A DNA stretch of 64,000 nucleotides, taken from positions 124,001-188,000 of the forward strand of contig NZ_AP023356.1 of assembly GCF_018324205.1 (NCBI RefSeq). The letters run 5' to 3'. The DNA is from Actinoplanes ianthinogenes. Its GTDB lineage: Bacteria > Actinomycetota > Actinomycetes > Mycobacteriales > Micromonosporaceae. Below the pieces are notes generated by a model, which was not told the origin of the DNA, ran no database searches, and worked only from the letters and a program-made list of their open reading frames with translations. This document shows, in pieces, positions 35,459-44,724 of the stretch. Within the stretch, counting starts at the first letter, position 1. Each line of letters opens with the position of its first letter. The translations under genes and the position numbers were made by a program.

Positions 35459-37219
35459 CTAGCTTCGCACCGGCCGGCCTACTACCTCGGTCGAGTGCCA
35501 GGCGTCGACCAGGGCGGCATAAGGGCCAGGCTCGTCCAGCAGCGCGTGGTGCGGGCCGGACTGGACCAGACGGCCGTCGGCGAAGACCAGCACCCGGTCG
35601 GCGGCCTCGGCGGTCGGGATGCGGTGCGCGATCGAGATGGTCGTGCGGCCGTGGGTCAGCTCGGCCAGGGCACGCTGCACGGCGGCGTCCGTCTCCTGGT
35701 CGATCCCGGACGTCGCCTCGTCGAAGATGACCAGGTCCGGGTCGACCAGCGCGGTGCGGGCCAGGGCGACCAGCTGACGCTCCCCGATGGAGAGACGCTC
35801 ACCGCCGACGCCGACCGCCAGGTGCAGCTTGGCGTGCCAATCGGCTAGCCCCAGCCGATCCAGGATCCGCCGGGCGTCCTGGTCACCGGCGCCCGGGACA
35901 CCGATGCGGATGTTGTCCGCGATCGTGCCGTCGAACAGGAACGGGTCCTGAGGCACGATCACCACGCGGCCGGCGAGCTCGCCCAGCTCCTCCAGCAAGA
36001 TCCCCGACAAACGGATACTTCCCGAGAAAGGCGACAGGCGCCGGGTGAGCAACTTGGCGAACGTCGACTTCCCCGAGCCCGTCCGGCCCACCACGGCGAC
36101 GTGCTCCCCCGCCTCGATCCGGACCGAGACGCCGTGCAGCACGAGCGGCCCGCCGGGATAACGCGCAGAGATGTCGGATATTTCCACGCTGACCGGCCCG
36201 GCCGGCACCGCGAGGCCACCGACGACCCGGCCCGACGGCGTGGTGACCAACTCCAAAGCCCGCCGCCACCCGGTCAGCGCATTCTGCGCCTCCCCGAGAC
36301 TCTGCACCACGAACTGCAACGGCCGGACGAAGAACGTCACCAGGAACACCATCGCCACCACCTGCCCGGCGGTGAACCCACCCCACCAGACGCCACCCAG
36401 CAACACGGTGACCGTCATCGTGGAGATCGCCAACTCCCCCAGCGACGCGTTCCCGTGCAGCGGCACCAGCGTCCCGATCAGGCTGTCCCGCGCCCGCTCC
36501 ACCGCCCGGTCCAGCTTTCCCCGGGTCCGCTCCTGAGTCCCGGTCGACCGGATCAGCGGTCCGCCGATCACCGACTCCGCCACCACGCTCTGCATCGCCG
36601 ACAGATCCCGGCGCGCCCGGTCGAAGCGCCGCCCGATCACCCGCTGGGTCCGGGTCATCGCCGCGATCAGCACCGCCGTGATCAGCAGCACCGGCACCGC
36701 CAGCTGCCAGCCGTACACCAGCAGGATCCCGGTCGCGATCAGCAACTGGGCCGCGTTGGTCACGAACTGGATGCCGCCGCCCTGGAGGAACGTGGTCACC
36801 TGGTCCAGGTCGCTGGTCAACCGGCTGACCAGGTCGGCGCTGGGCGCCCGGTCGGCGGTCGAGGCGGCCATGTCGTGCACCCGGCGCAGCCCGTCCCGGC
36901 GCAACCCGGCCAGGGCGGCCTCCACCCGGCTCTGCAGACGGCGGTTGAGCAGCAGCGAGGACGTACCGGCAAGCAGCACCGCGCCGACGCCCACCGCGAC
37001 CGCCGGGCCGACCGTGTGGGGCGCGAGCCCCGCGTCGACGACGTGCTGGACGGTGAGCGGCGCGATGATCCGGCCGGCGCCGGCCAGCAGCGCGAGCAGC
37101 ACCGTTCCGGCCAGGCCCTGCCGCAACTGCGGGGATTCCCGGACCGCGACGGCGATCAGCCGCCGTGGCCCGATCCCGCTCAGGTCGGTCAGCAGCTCAG
37201 TGGACAATCGGCACCTCAT
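35459..37219 (-). CDS. ABC exporter subunit with non-canonical signature motif
   Basis: A 586-residue half-transporter: six membrane helices (about 30-300), then an ATPase with Walker A VGRTGSGKSTF, Walker B LVIFDEATSGID (catalytic Glu present) and H-loop IAHRIPT. Its signature is LSIGERQ, not LSGGQ. Together with the upstream half-transporter, whose Walker B lacks Glu, it forms a matching pair: in heterodimeric exporters the degenerate ATP site is built from one subunit's altered Walker B and the other's altered signature. Its start overlaps the upstream gene by 23 bases. Substrate may be a drug, lipid or peptide. Confidence 0.93.
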   Translation of the reverse strand: MRCRLSTELLTDLSGIGPRRLIAVAVRESPQLRQGLAGTVLLALLAGAGRIIAPLTVQHVVDAGLAPHTVGPAVAVGVGAVLLAGTSSLLLNRRLQSRVEAALAGLRRDGLRRVHDMAASTADRAPSADLVSRLTSDLDQVTTFLQGGGIQFVTNAAQLLIATGILLVYGWQLAVPVLLITAVLIAAMTRTQRVIGRRFDRARRDLSAMQSVVAESVIGGPLIRSTGTQERTRGKLDRAVERARDSLIGTLVPLHGNASLGELAISTMTVTVLLGGVWWGGFTAGQVVAMVFLVTFFVRPLQFVVQSLGEAQNALTGWRRALELVTTPSGRVVGGLAVPAGPVSVEISDISARYPGGPLVLHGVSVRIEAGEHVAVVGRTGSGKSTFAKLLTRRLSPFSGSIRLSGILLEELGELAGRVVIVPQDPFLFDGTIADNIRIGVPGAGDQDARRILDRLGLADWHAKLHLAVGVGGERLSIGERQLVALARTALVDPDLVIFDEATSGIDQETDAAVQRALAELTHGRTTISIAHRIPTAEAADRVLVFADGRLVQSGPHHALLDEPGPYAALVDAWHSTEVVGRPVRS

Positions 37220-38885
37220 CCTCGATCCGGCCGTCCCGGAGCGTCACGATCTGGTCGGCCAGCGCGAGCGGGCCCGGCCGGTTGGTGCTGATCAGCACGG
37301 TCGGGCCGGGTTCGGCGGCCAGGCCGGCCAGCACCTGCTGTTCCACCCGGGCGTCCAGCGCCGAGGTGAAGTCGTCCAGGATCAGCAGCCGGGGCCGCCG
37401 CAGCAGCGCCCGGGCCAGGCAGATCCGCTGCCGCTGCCCGCCGGAGAGGGTGGCGCCCCGCTCACCCACCACGGTGTCCAGGCCATCCGGCAGGCCGCGC
37501 ACGATCTCGTCGGCCGCCGCCCGCCGCAGCGCGTCCCACAGCTCGTCGTCGCGGTAGGACCCGTCGAGCACCAGGTTGTCCCGGATCGACTCGGCGAACA
37601 GGAACGGGCTCTGCGGCACCGTCGCGACGTGCGCCGGCACCGCGGCCCCGGTCAGCTCGCGCACGTCGGCGCCGTCCAGCAGCACGGTCCCGGTGTCGGC
37701 GTGGATCTGCCCGCCGGCCAGGTCGAGCAGCGTGGTCTTGCCGCTGCCGACCGCGCCGACGACCACGGTCACGGTGCCCGGTTCGAGCACCAGGTCGAGG
37801 TCCGCGAGCAGGGTCCGGCCCTGCCGGCTGACGCCGGCGCCGCGCAGTTCCACCCGCATCGCTCGCGGTCCGCTCAGCGTCCGGTCCCCTTCGCGTACGC
37901 GATGAGCACTCCCCAGCACCCCATACACCCGTTCCCGTCCCGCCGAGGACATCGGCAGCATCGACAGGAACCGGCTGATCACGTTCAACGGAACGGCGAT
38001 CGTGATCAGCAGGTACACCACGCCGACCAGCGCACCCACACTGAGCGTTCCCTGCTGCACCCGGGGTGCCCCGATCACCAGCACCACCAGCACCGCCGCC
38101 GTCGGCAGCAGCTCCAGCAGCGGGTCGAAGACCGAACTGATCGAGGCCATCCGCAGATCCGCCACCCGCAGCTTCTCCACCCCGGGCGCGAACCGGCCGT
38201 CCTCCCGCTCGGTCAGCCCCAGGCTGCGCACCACCGGCCCGCCCGCGATCGACTCGTGCGCCACTCCGCTGACCACCCCGCGGGCGGCCTGCGCGTCCCG
38301 GGCCCGCGGCGCGAGCAGCCGCTGGTAGGTCACGTTCAGCGCGAACACCAGCCCGACCAGGGCGACGCCGACCAGGCCGAGGCCGAGCGCCTGGTGGAAC
38401 AGCTCGGTGAGGGCGAGCAGCAGCATGCCCACCATGCCGACCGCCATATAGGCGAACTGCATCGGCGACCAGATCGCGTCGACGTCCCCACCGGCGTGCG
38501 CGAGCAGCCGGCCGGGCGAGCGCTCCCGATGCCAGTCCGGGTGCAGGTCGAGGTAGCGGTGCACGACGGCACGCCGCGTCTCGGCCTGAGCGCGGTACTG
38601 CACCCGGCCGGTGGCGACGCCGCGGATCAGGATGGTCAGCCAGCGGGTGGCCGAGACGCCGAGGACGAACAGCGCGCTGAGCCACCAGGCACGGGCCGGC
38701 ACCCGGTCGCCGGAGAGCGCCGGCACCACCAGGTGGTCGGTGGCCCAGGCGATCGCGGACGCGCCGGCCACCATCGTGGATCCGTTGATCAGCCCGGCCA
38801 CGGTGGCGACGACCGCGGCGCCGGGGTTGGCCCGGGCGCCGGCGAACTGGGTGGCCAGCGCGGACCGGTGGCGCAGATCGATCAC
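37197..38885 (-). CDS. ABC exporter subunit with Asp in the catalytic position
   Basis: A 562-residue half-transporter with six predicted helices, then an ATPase with Walker A GAVGSGKTTLL, canonical signature LSGGQRQRICLAR and Walker B LLILDDFTSALD, where Asp replaces the catalytic Glu; the H-loop position reads STNRPGP with no histidine. This is the degenerate subunit of a heterodimeric exporter, with the canonical signature that completes the active site of its partner. GTG 38885 is chosen because it overlaps the hydrolase stop as GTGA and gives the conserved membrane-domain start (LRHRSALATQF); an upstream ATG would lie inside the hydrolase. Confidence 0.93.
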   Translation of the reverse strand: MIDLRHRSALATQFAGARANPGAAVVATVAGLINGSTMVAGASAIAWATDHLVVPALSGDRVPARAWWLSALFVLGVSATRWLTILIRGVATGRVQYRAQAETRRAVVHRYLDLHPDWHRERSPGRLLAHAGGDVDAIWSPMQFAYMAVGMVGMLLLALTELFHQALGLGLVGVALVGLVFALNVTYQRLLAPRARDAQAARGVVSGVAHESIAGGPVVRSLGLTEREDGRFAPGVEKLRVADLRMASISSVFDPLLELLPTAAVLVVLVIGAPRVQQGTLSVGALVGVVYLLITIAVPLNVISRFLSMLPMSSAGRERVYGVLGSAHRVREGDRTLSGPRAMRVELRGAGVSRQGRTLLADLDLVLEPGTVTVVVGAVGSGKTTLLDLAGGQIHADTGTVLLDGADVRELTGAAVPAHVATVPQSPFLFAESIRDNLVLDGSYRDDELWDALRRAAADEIVRGLPDGLDTVVGERGATLSGGQRQRICLARALLRRPRLLILDDFTSALDARVEQQVLAGLAAEPGPTVLISTNRPGPLALADQIVTLRDGRIEDEVPIVH

Positions 38886-39619
38886 GCGTTCTTCCGCTCG
38901 GCGCGGGCGATCGGTGCGCCGGCGCGCAGGCGTTCCAGGAACAGCACGATCGAGGCGGCCACCGTGCGGTGGTTCCGGTCGTTGAGCACGTCGTGCGGGG
39001 CGTCGGCGATGCTGACCAGGTCGGCGCGGGGCACCGAGGCGTACCACCGGCGGACGCCGTCGAGCGGGCTGACCGGGTCCTTCTCGCCGTGCAGGCCGAG
39101 GACCGGGACGGTGATCTCGCCCGGATCGTCCGGGTGGAACCAGTCGGCGGGCAGGTCGGTGAAGAGCTGTCCGGGGCGGACCTCGCCGTCGCTGATCCGC
39201 CCGCGGTGGGTGGGGCAGGTGGTACGTGCGTCCAGCTCGGCGGCCCAGTCCCGGTGCGGCGCGGCCTGCGGCGCGGCCGGCAGACCGGCCAGGATCAGCG
39301 CGGAGGCGCGGGGCAGTCGGCGGGTCGCGGCCAGGCTCGCGGCGTACGCCGCCCCGGCGTCCGACCCGACCACGATCCGCGGCTTCACCGGGTCGGCGCC
39401 GGTCAGCAACGCGGTCACCTGCTCCCGGGCACGGGCCGGGTCGTCGCTGGGCGCCGTGACGGCGTGCACCCGGTAGGCGTCGGCGGCCAGCCGGCGACCG
39501 AAGCGCTCGTAGACGCCGGGCGACTCGCCGCGTCCGGGGAGCAGGATCAGCGTTCCGCGCAGCGGGATCGGGTCGGGCTCGGTCCAGGTGCGGACGGCGT
39601 CCCCGGTAGCAAGGGTCAT
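38882..39619 (-). CDS. Alpha/beta-hydrolase of the exporter operon
   Basis: A 245-residue alpha/beta-hydrolase-like protein: LRGTLILLPGRGESPGVYER at the front, a GSDAGAAYAASLAA elbow where the nucleophile position is Asp in VGSDAGAA, GLHGEKDPVSP near the acid position and DAPHDVLNDRNH with the histidine. Asp instead of Ser at the elbow occurs in dehalogenase and epoxide-hydrolase branches, so the chemistry may differ from an esterase. It is the first gene of a three-gene operon with two ABC half-exporters and shares an intergenic palindrome with the divergent reductase-like gene. It may modify or detoxify the exported compound. Confidence 0.85.
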   Translation of the reverse strand: MTLATGDAVRTWTEPDPIPLRGTLILLPGRGESPGVYERFGRRLAADAYRVHAVTAPSDDPARAREQVTALLTGADPVKPRIVVGSDAGAAYAASLAATRRLPRASALILAGLPAAPQAAPHRDWAAELDARTTCPTHRGRISDGEVRPGQLFTDLPADWFHPDDPGEITVPVLGLHGEKDPVSPLDGVRRWYASVPRADLVSIADAPHDVLNDRNHRTVAASIVLFLERLRAGAPIARAERKNA

Positions 39620-39646
39620 GCGACAGCCTTTCCTAGTTCGCCCACC

Positions 39647-39659
39647 AACCTAATAGGTT
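39647..39659. promoter_or_regulatory. Palindromic operator between divergent genes
   Basis: AACCTAATAGGTT is a perfect six-base inverted repeat around one central A. It lies in the 86-base gap between the exporter operon (start 39619) and the reductase-like gene (start 39706) in an AT-rich patch, typical for a TetR, MarR or PadR repressor site. No such regulator gene is adjacent. Confidence 0.5.
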
Positions 39660-39705
39660 TTAGATCACCTGTCCAAGCCCTTCTCGGCGGGCCATACTGA
39701 CCCGC

Positions 39706-40740
39706 ATGAGTTCGTCATCAAGTCCTACCGAGCCCATCGGCGAAACAGGTCGGATTCTCCGCTACGTGGTGATCGGCGCGGGCGCGGTGGGCGCATCCGT
39801 CGCCGCCGAGCTGCACCGCGCCGGAGCCGACACGCTGCTGGTCGCCCGCGGCGCCCAGCTCGCCGCGCTGCGCGAGCAGGGGCTCACCTACGTACGCCCC
39901 GGCGGCGTCCACCGGTTGCGCATCCCGGTAGCGGCCGGACCCGAAGAGGTGGAGCTGACCGAGACCGACGTCCTGGTGCTGGCCACCAAGTCGCAGGACA
40001 CCGCGGCGGCGGTCCGCGAGTGGGCCTGGCGCCCGGTCAAACGCGCCGACGGCCGGACCGGCGTCGCCGCCACCGACCTGCCCCTGATCACCCTGCAGAA
40101 CGGCCTCGACAACGAACGGACCGCCCTCCGCTCGTTCGCCCACGTGATCGGCGGCGTGGTGTGGATCCCGGCGACCTACCTGGTGCCGGGCGAGGTGGTC
40201 AACCACGCCGAGCCGGTCCCGGCCGTGCTGTTCCTCGGCCGCTATCCGGCCGGCAGCGACGAGGTGACCGAGCGGGTCGCGGCGGGACTGCGCCCGGGCG
40301 GCTTCACCGTGCACGTGGTCCCGGACATCACCGCGCACAAGGCCGCCAAGCTGCTCGGCAACCTGCTCAACACGCTCGACGCCCTCTACCGGCCCAGCGC
40401 GCTGCGGGACGCCGTACTGGCCGGAGCGCGAGCCGAGGCGGCCGCGGTCTACGCCGCCGCCGGGATCACCCCGGCCACCCCCGATCGGGGCACGTTCACC
40501 TCGGTGGAGATCCCCACCCACCCCCAGGCCGGCAGCTCGACCCGGCAGAGCCTGACCCGATCGACGCTGCCCGAGACGGATTTCCTGGACGGCGAGATCG
40601 TGCTGCTCGGACGCTTGCACGGCGTGCCGACGCCGGTCGCCGCCGCGATCCAGGCCCGCCTGCACCGCGCGCTCGCCGAGGGCACCCCGGCCGGTTCACT
40701 GGACGACGCCGACCTGCGGGACACGGTCCCGGCCGGGTGA
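39706..40740 (+). CDS. Ketopantoate reductase (PanE/ApbA)-family dehydrogenase
   Basis: A 344-residue NADP-binding oxidoreductase. The Rossmann motif GAGAVGASVAAELHRAG sits at about residues 24-40, followed by the second strand DVLVLATKSQDT and the conserved LITLQNGLDNE. The C-terminal helical domain has the AHKAAKLLGNLLNTLDAL region with Lys and Asn in the catalytic positions. True ketopantoate reductases make pantoate for CoA; many paralogues of this family have other substrates, and gene context here offers no pantothenate link. It is divergent from the hydrolase/ABC operon. The N-terminal Ser-rich stretch (SSSSSPTEPIG) is unusual and may indicate a downstream start. Confidence 0.87.
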   Translation: MSSSSSPTEPIGETGRILRYVVIGAGAVGASVAAELHRAGADTLLVARGAQLAALREQGLTYVRPGGVHRLRIPVAAGPEEVELTETDVLVLATKSQDTAAAVREWAWRPVKRADGRTGVAATDLPLITLQNGLDNERTALRSFAHVIGGVVWIPATYLVPGEVVNHAEPVPAVLFLGRYPAGSDEVTERVAAGLRPGGFTVHVVPDITAHKAAKLLGNLLNTLDALYRPSALRDAVLAGARAEAAAVYAAAGITPATPDRGTFTSVEIPTHPQAGSSTRQSLTRSTLPETDFLDGEIVLLGRLHGVPTPVAAAIQARLHRALAEGTPAGSLDDADLRDTVPAG

Positions 40741-40747
40741 TCCGCGC

Positions 40748-41158
40748 TCAGCGGAACAGCCGGGGCCCGAGCAGCCCGGGAAGGGCGCCGAACAGGATCG
40801 CATGAGCGGGATCGCTGGTCAGCCAGAGCAGCCGATGCCGCGTGCCGTCGCGCAGCGTGATCCGCAGCGCGTCGTTGAGGATTCCGTGGCGCAGCCGCGC
40901 CGTGGCGATCGCGTCGAAGGCGAAGTACCGGTTGGTGCGATGCTCGGCCAGGATCGCCTCCCGGTGGTAGGCGAACCAGTCGGCGCCGGCCACCGGGAGC
41001 GGCGGCCGGACCGTCGGCCCGGTCCCGTTCGCCATGGTCTCGGACAGGTCCAGCCGCCGGCGCACCAGCGCGTCCGGTGTCAGCCACAGCTCACCGTGTA
41101 TCCAGTCGCCCCACCCGCTGGTGCAGCTGCGGCTCACGCACTGCGCCGTCCCGGTCAC
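40748..41158 (-). CDS. Unknown 136-residue protein
   Basis: I do not recognise this protein. It begins at GTG 41158, which overlaps the stop of a decayed frame as GTGA. It has a small sheet-rich body (WIHGELWLTPDALVRRRLDL, FAYHREAILAEHRTNRYFAF) and a final RITLRDGTRHRLLWLTSD, a pattern of the PH-like/GRAM-like proteins common in actinomycetes. It ends 7 bases from the convergent reductase stop. Confidence 0.65.
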   Translation of the reverse strand: MTGTAQCVSRSCTSGWGDWIHGELWLTPDALVRRRLDLSETMANGTGPTVRPPLPVAGADWFAYHREAILAEHRTNRYFAFDAIATARLRHGILNDALRITLRDGTRHRLLWLTSDPAHAILFGALPGLLGPRLFR

Positions 41159-41361
41159 TCCGGTGATCCTAGGCGCCTGCACACCTCGCGGAGATCCGCA
41201 TCGCCGGGCGAGGTGAAACCCGCGGAGATGTCGTCCGCCGGGTCGGCCTTCTTGAAGACCGCGGCCGGCTTCGGACACTCCTGATAACCGTCGGACGAGT
41301 CCTTCTTCGGCGTGTCGCTGTCCGGCTCGGCGCTCCAGCCGGTCGTAGCGTCACCGACAAA
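41155..41361 (-). pseudogene. 5'-truncated lipoprotein or secreted-protein remnant
   Basis: This frame is open for 68 residues between two stops and reads DGYQECPKPAAVFKKADPAD, then FTSPGDADLREVCRRLG. That is coding-like (two Cys, charged, normal codon bias), but no ATG, GTG or TTG occurs at its 5' end; a TGA lies directly upstream. Its own TGA overlaps the next gene's GTG as GTGA, as in a functional operon. I read it as the C-terminal remnant of a secreted protein that lost its signal peptide and start. Confidence 0.55.
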
Positions 41362-41396
41362 TCAGGATGGACGCTCAGGTCGTACCGAAAATGGGT

Positions 41397-41792
41397 TTAA
41401 AGGGGTTTGGTGCACAGCACGTCGGGCATCGGCAGGTAGCCGAGCTCCTGCCAGAAGCGCAGGCCGGCCTCGTTCTCCGGCATCACCAGCAGGTTGATCC
41501 GGGGGCAGCCGAGCGCCCGGAACCGGCCCTCCAGCTCCCGCACCAGCGCCGTCGCGATTCCCTCACGGCGGCGGGCCGGGTCGACCGCGAGGCGCAGGAT
41601 CCAGCCGCGGCGGCCGTCCCAGGTGCCCAGCACCACCCCGGTGACCCGTTCGCCGTCGACCGCGACCAGGAACAGCTCGGGGTCGCGAGCCAGTTTCAGC
41701 TCCAGCTCGGCGCGCGGGACCACCTCACGCGCGGCCGCCGCCCACACGGCGGCGACCGCGTCGTAGTCGTCCCAGCGGAAGCTGCGGATCAC
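41397..41792 (-). CDS. GNAT-family N-acetyltransferase
   Basis: A 131-residue GNAT acetyltransferase that would move an acetyl group from acetyl-CoA to an unknown amine. The acetyl-CoA binding motif is ILRLAVDPARRREGIATALV (about 71-90, with the R-x-x-G-x-A loop), followed by INLLVMPENEAGLRFWQELG. GTG 41792 overlaps the stop of the large dehydrogenase as GTGA, so it is translated from the same transcript. Confidence 0.88.
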   Translation of the reverse strand: MIRSFRWDDYDAVAAVWAAAAREVVPRAELELKLARDPELFLVAVDGERVTGVVLGTWDGRRGWILRLAVDPARRREGIATALVRELEGRFRALGCPRINLLVMPENEAGLRFWQELGYLPMPDVLCTKPL

Positions 41793-44608
41793 CGCTTCCT
41801 GCCCGGGAGGGCGCCGGCCAGCAGCTGCACCAGGTGGATGCCGGAGACGTCGGCCAGGTCGTCCGCCTGGGTGCGGCAGGAGAAGCCGTCGGCCAGGAAG
41901 ATGTCGCCCTCCTCGGCCTTCTCCAAGGCGGGCAGCAACTGCTGCTCGGCGACCTGCACCGACACCTCGTAGTGCCCGCGCTCCACACCGAAGTTCCCGG
42001 CCAGGCCACAGCACCCGCCGAGCCGCTTGACCGTCGCCCCGGCCTGCTTGAGCAGCTTGGCGTCGGCCTCCCAGCCCATCACCGCATGGTGGTGACAGTG
42101 CGGCTGGGCGACCACCCGGACACCGTCCAGCGACGGCGGCGTCCACCCCGGCGTGGCCGCGAGCAGCTCGGCGACGGTCTTGGTGGCCGCGGCCACCTCG
42201 CGGGCCGCCTCGGTGTCCACCAGCTCGACCGCGTCGCTGCGCAGCACCCCGGTGCAGGACGGCTCCAGCCCGACGATCGGGATGCCCTTCTTCACCGCCT
42301 GGTGCAGCTCGTTCACCGTGACGCCGAGGATCCGGCGGGCCGCGTCCAGCTGCCCGGTGCTGATCCAGGTCAGCCCGCAACACGCCTTCTTGCTGGTCAC
42401 CTGGGGCGCGTATCCGGCGTCGACGAGCAGGTCGACGGCCGCCTGCGCGATCTCCGGCGCGAAGTGGTCGGTGAAGCTGTCGACGAAGACGATGACGGGT
42501 CTACCGGTCTTGATCGGCTTGAAAGTCGACTTGAAGGTCTTGGCGGCGAAGGTCGGGATCGACCGCCGCGAGTCGACCCCGGCGAGGTAGAGCGCCAGGC
42601 CCCGGATCCCCGGCAGGCTGGTCATCAGGTTCGCGACGGCCGGCATCCTGGACGCCAGCCGCGACCAGCGCGGCAACCAGCCCAGCGAATAGTGCGACCG
42701 CGGCCGGGTCCGCCCCTTGTAGCTCTGGTGCAGAACCTCGGACTTGTAGGCCGCCATGTCGATCCCGGTCGGACAGTCCGAAGCACAGCCCTTGCAGGAC
42801 AGACAAAGATCAAGGGCGTCGTGTACGGCCTCCGCCCGCCAGTCCGGCGCCAAATCCCCGTCCAGCATCTCCTGAAGCACCCGCGCCCGCCCACGGGTCG
42901 AGTCCTTCTCGTTCCTGGTGGCCAGGAACGACGGGCACATCACCCCGCCCAGCACCGTGGTGTCCACCCGGCACTTCCCCACCCCGGTGCACCGGTGCAC
43001 GGCCTGGTTGAAGTCCCCGCCGTCGTGGTGATACGCCAGCGCCAGCGGCACCGTCACCTTGCGCGCCTGCGACACCCGGATGTTCGCGTCCACCGGATCC
43101 GGGTCGACCAGGTTGCCCGGGTTCAGCAGATTGCCCGGGTCGAAGGTGTGCTTGATCTGCCGGAACAGGTTCATCGCCTCGGGCGAGTACATCCGGCTGA
43201 GCAGCTCGCTGCGCGCCCGCCCGTCCCCGTGCTCGCCGGACAGCGACCCGCCGTAGCTGACCACCAGGTCGGCCGCGTCCTCCAGGAACGCCCGGAACTT
43301 GCCCGGCCCGCCCGGGGAGTCCAGCGGGAAGTCCAGCCGCACGTGCACGCAGCCGTCGCCCAGGTGCCCGTACGGCATCACGGCCAGCCCGTGCCGGGCG
43401 CACAGCGCGTCGAAGTCCCGCAGGTACGCCCCGATCCTGGCGGGCGGCACCGCGGCGTCCTCCCACCCGGCGTGCGCGGGCAGCCCGCTCGGGGCGCGCC
43501 CGGCCAGCCCGGCGCCGTCCTCGCGGATCTTCCACAGCGGCGCGGCCTTCGCGGTGTCCTCGACGATCACGTGGTCCACCGCCTCGGACGCGGCGACCAG
43601 GCCCCGGACCCGCTCGCGAACCTCGTCCAGGTCGTCGCCGGCGATCTCCACCATCAGCCAGGCGGTGCCGCTGGGCAGCGGCGGGACGGCGTCCGGTCCG
43701 CGGCGGCTGCGCACCACATCACAGATCCGGTGGTCCAGGCCCTCGCAGGCGGTCGGGGTGAACTCGAGGATCGCCGGGATGACGTCGCCGGCCGTACCGA
43801 AATCGGGGTAACCGAGGACGACCAGCACGCGGTGCGCGGGGTCGGCGACCAGCCGGACGGTCGCCTCGGTGACGATCGCCAGGGTGCCCTCGCTGCCGAC
43901 CAGGAACTCGGTGAGGTTGAACCCGTTCTCCGGGAGCAGGTGCTCGACCGCGTAGCCGGAGACCTGGCGGCCGAAGGTGGCGAACTCGGTCCGGCCGACC
44001 GCCAGGTGCGCCCCGATCACGTCCCGCAGCGCCGCGACGGTCTTCTCCGCGCCGCTGAGCTCCGGCCCGGTGACCAGCACCTCGCCGTCGACCGTGAACG
44101 CCCTGAGCGCGACCGTGTTGTCCGAGGTCCGCCCGTATCCGAGGGTCCGCGAGCCACACGAGTTGTTGCCGATCATGCCGCCGATGGTGCAGCGGGTGTG
44201 CGTCGACGGATCCGGCCCGAACCGCAGCCCGTAGGGTTTCGCGGCCGCCTGGAGCACCGCCTGCACGGTGCCCGCCTGCACCCGGGCGGTCCGGGTCTCC
44301 GGGTCGACCTCCAGCACCTTGTTCATGTGGCGGCTGAAGTCCAGGATCACGCCCGGCCCGATCGCGTTGCCGGCCACCGAGGTGCCCGCACCCCGGGCCG
44401 TGATCGGAATGCCCAGCTCACGGCAGACCCGCAGGGTCGCGGCCACATCGTCGTCGTGGCGCGGCCGCACGATCGCCTGCGGCACGACCCGGTAGAGGGA
44501 GGCGTCGCTGGCGTACGCCGAACGGTGTGCCGAATCGGTCAGCACGTCGGGGACGCCGGCTCGGGCCAGGGCTTGCACCAGGTCGGTGGAGATCGCTGCG
44601 GTTGTCAC
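41789..44608 (-). CDS. FAD/Fe-S D-2-hydroxyacid dehydrogenase (D-lactate dehydrogenase-like)
   Basis: A 939-residue flavo-iron-sulfur dehydrogenase. The N-terminal FAD-binding type-4 domain has ITARGAGTSVAGNAIGPG and GGMIGNNSCGSRTLGYGRT, and the FAD-linked C domain includes GHLGDGCVHVRLDFP and SLSGEHGDGRARSELL. Next come iron-sulfur cysteines, CTGVGKCRVD and CLSCKGCASDCPTG, and cysteine-rich CCG domains (KACCGLTWISTGQ, GLEPSCTGVL, GGCCGLAGNFG). This fused layout is that of the GlcD/GlcF-like or YdiJ-type enzymes, which oxidise D-lactate, D-2-hydroxyglutarate or glycolate and feed electrons to the membrane. A single-gene substrate assignment is not safe. Its 3' end overlaps the GNAT start. Confidence 0.93.
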   Translation of the reverse strand: MTTAAISTDLVQALARAGVPDVLTDSAHRSAYASDASLYRVVPQAIVRPRHDDDVAATLRVCRELGIPITARGAGTSVAGNAIGPGVILDFSRHMNKVLEVDPETRTARVQAGTVQAVLQAAAKPYGLRFGPDPSTHTRCTIGGMIGNNSCGSRTLGYGRTSDNTVALRAFTVDGEVLVTGPELSGAEKTVAALRDVIGAHLAVGRTEFATFGRQVSGYAVEHLLPENGFNLTEFLVGSEGTLAIVTEATVRLVADPAHRVLVVLGYPDFGTAGDVIPAILEFTPTACEGLDHRICDVVRSRRGPDAVPPLPSGTAWLMVEIAGDDLDEVRERVRGLVAASEAVDHVIVEDTAKAAPLWKIREDGAGLAGRAPSGLPAHAGWEDAAVPPARIGAYLRDFDALCARHGLAVMPYGHLGDGCVHVRLDFPLDSPGGPGKFRAFLEDAADLVVSYGGSLSGEHGDGRARSELLSRMYSPEAMNLFRQIKHTFDPGNLLNPGNLVDPDPVDANIRVSQARKVTVPLALAYHHDGGDFNQAVHRCTGVGKCRVDTTVLGGVMCPSFLATRNEKDSTRGRARVLQEMLDGDLAPDWRAEAVHDALDLCLSCKGCASDCPTGIDMAAYKSEVLHQSYKGRTRPRSHYSLGWLPRWSRLASRMPAVANLMTSLPGIRGLALYLAGVDSRRSIPTFAAKTFKSTFKPIKTGRPVIVFVDSFTDHFAPEIAQAAVDLLVDAGYAPQVTSKKACCGLTWISTGQLDAARRILGVTVNELHQAVKKGIPIVGLEPSCTGVLRSDAVELVDTEAAREVAAATKTVAELLAATPGWTPPSLDGVRVVAQPHCHHHAVMGWEADAKLLKQAGATVKRLGGCCGLAGNFGVERGHYEVSVQVAEQQLLPALEKAEEGDIFLADGFSCRTQADDLADVSGIHLVQLLAGALPGRKR

Positions 44609-44724
44609 GTATCAGGGCAATCTGTAGGCGGTGTAGCGGGGCGGCTCGCACATTACCGACAGCCTAGGTCGGGGTGGCGGAGGCTTCCCGCAGCTCGGGA
44701 CTAGGTCACACGCACCGCTGCCGA

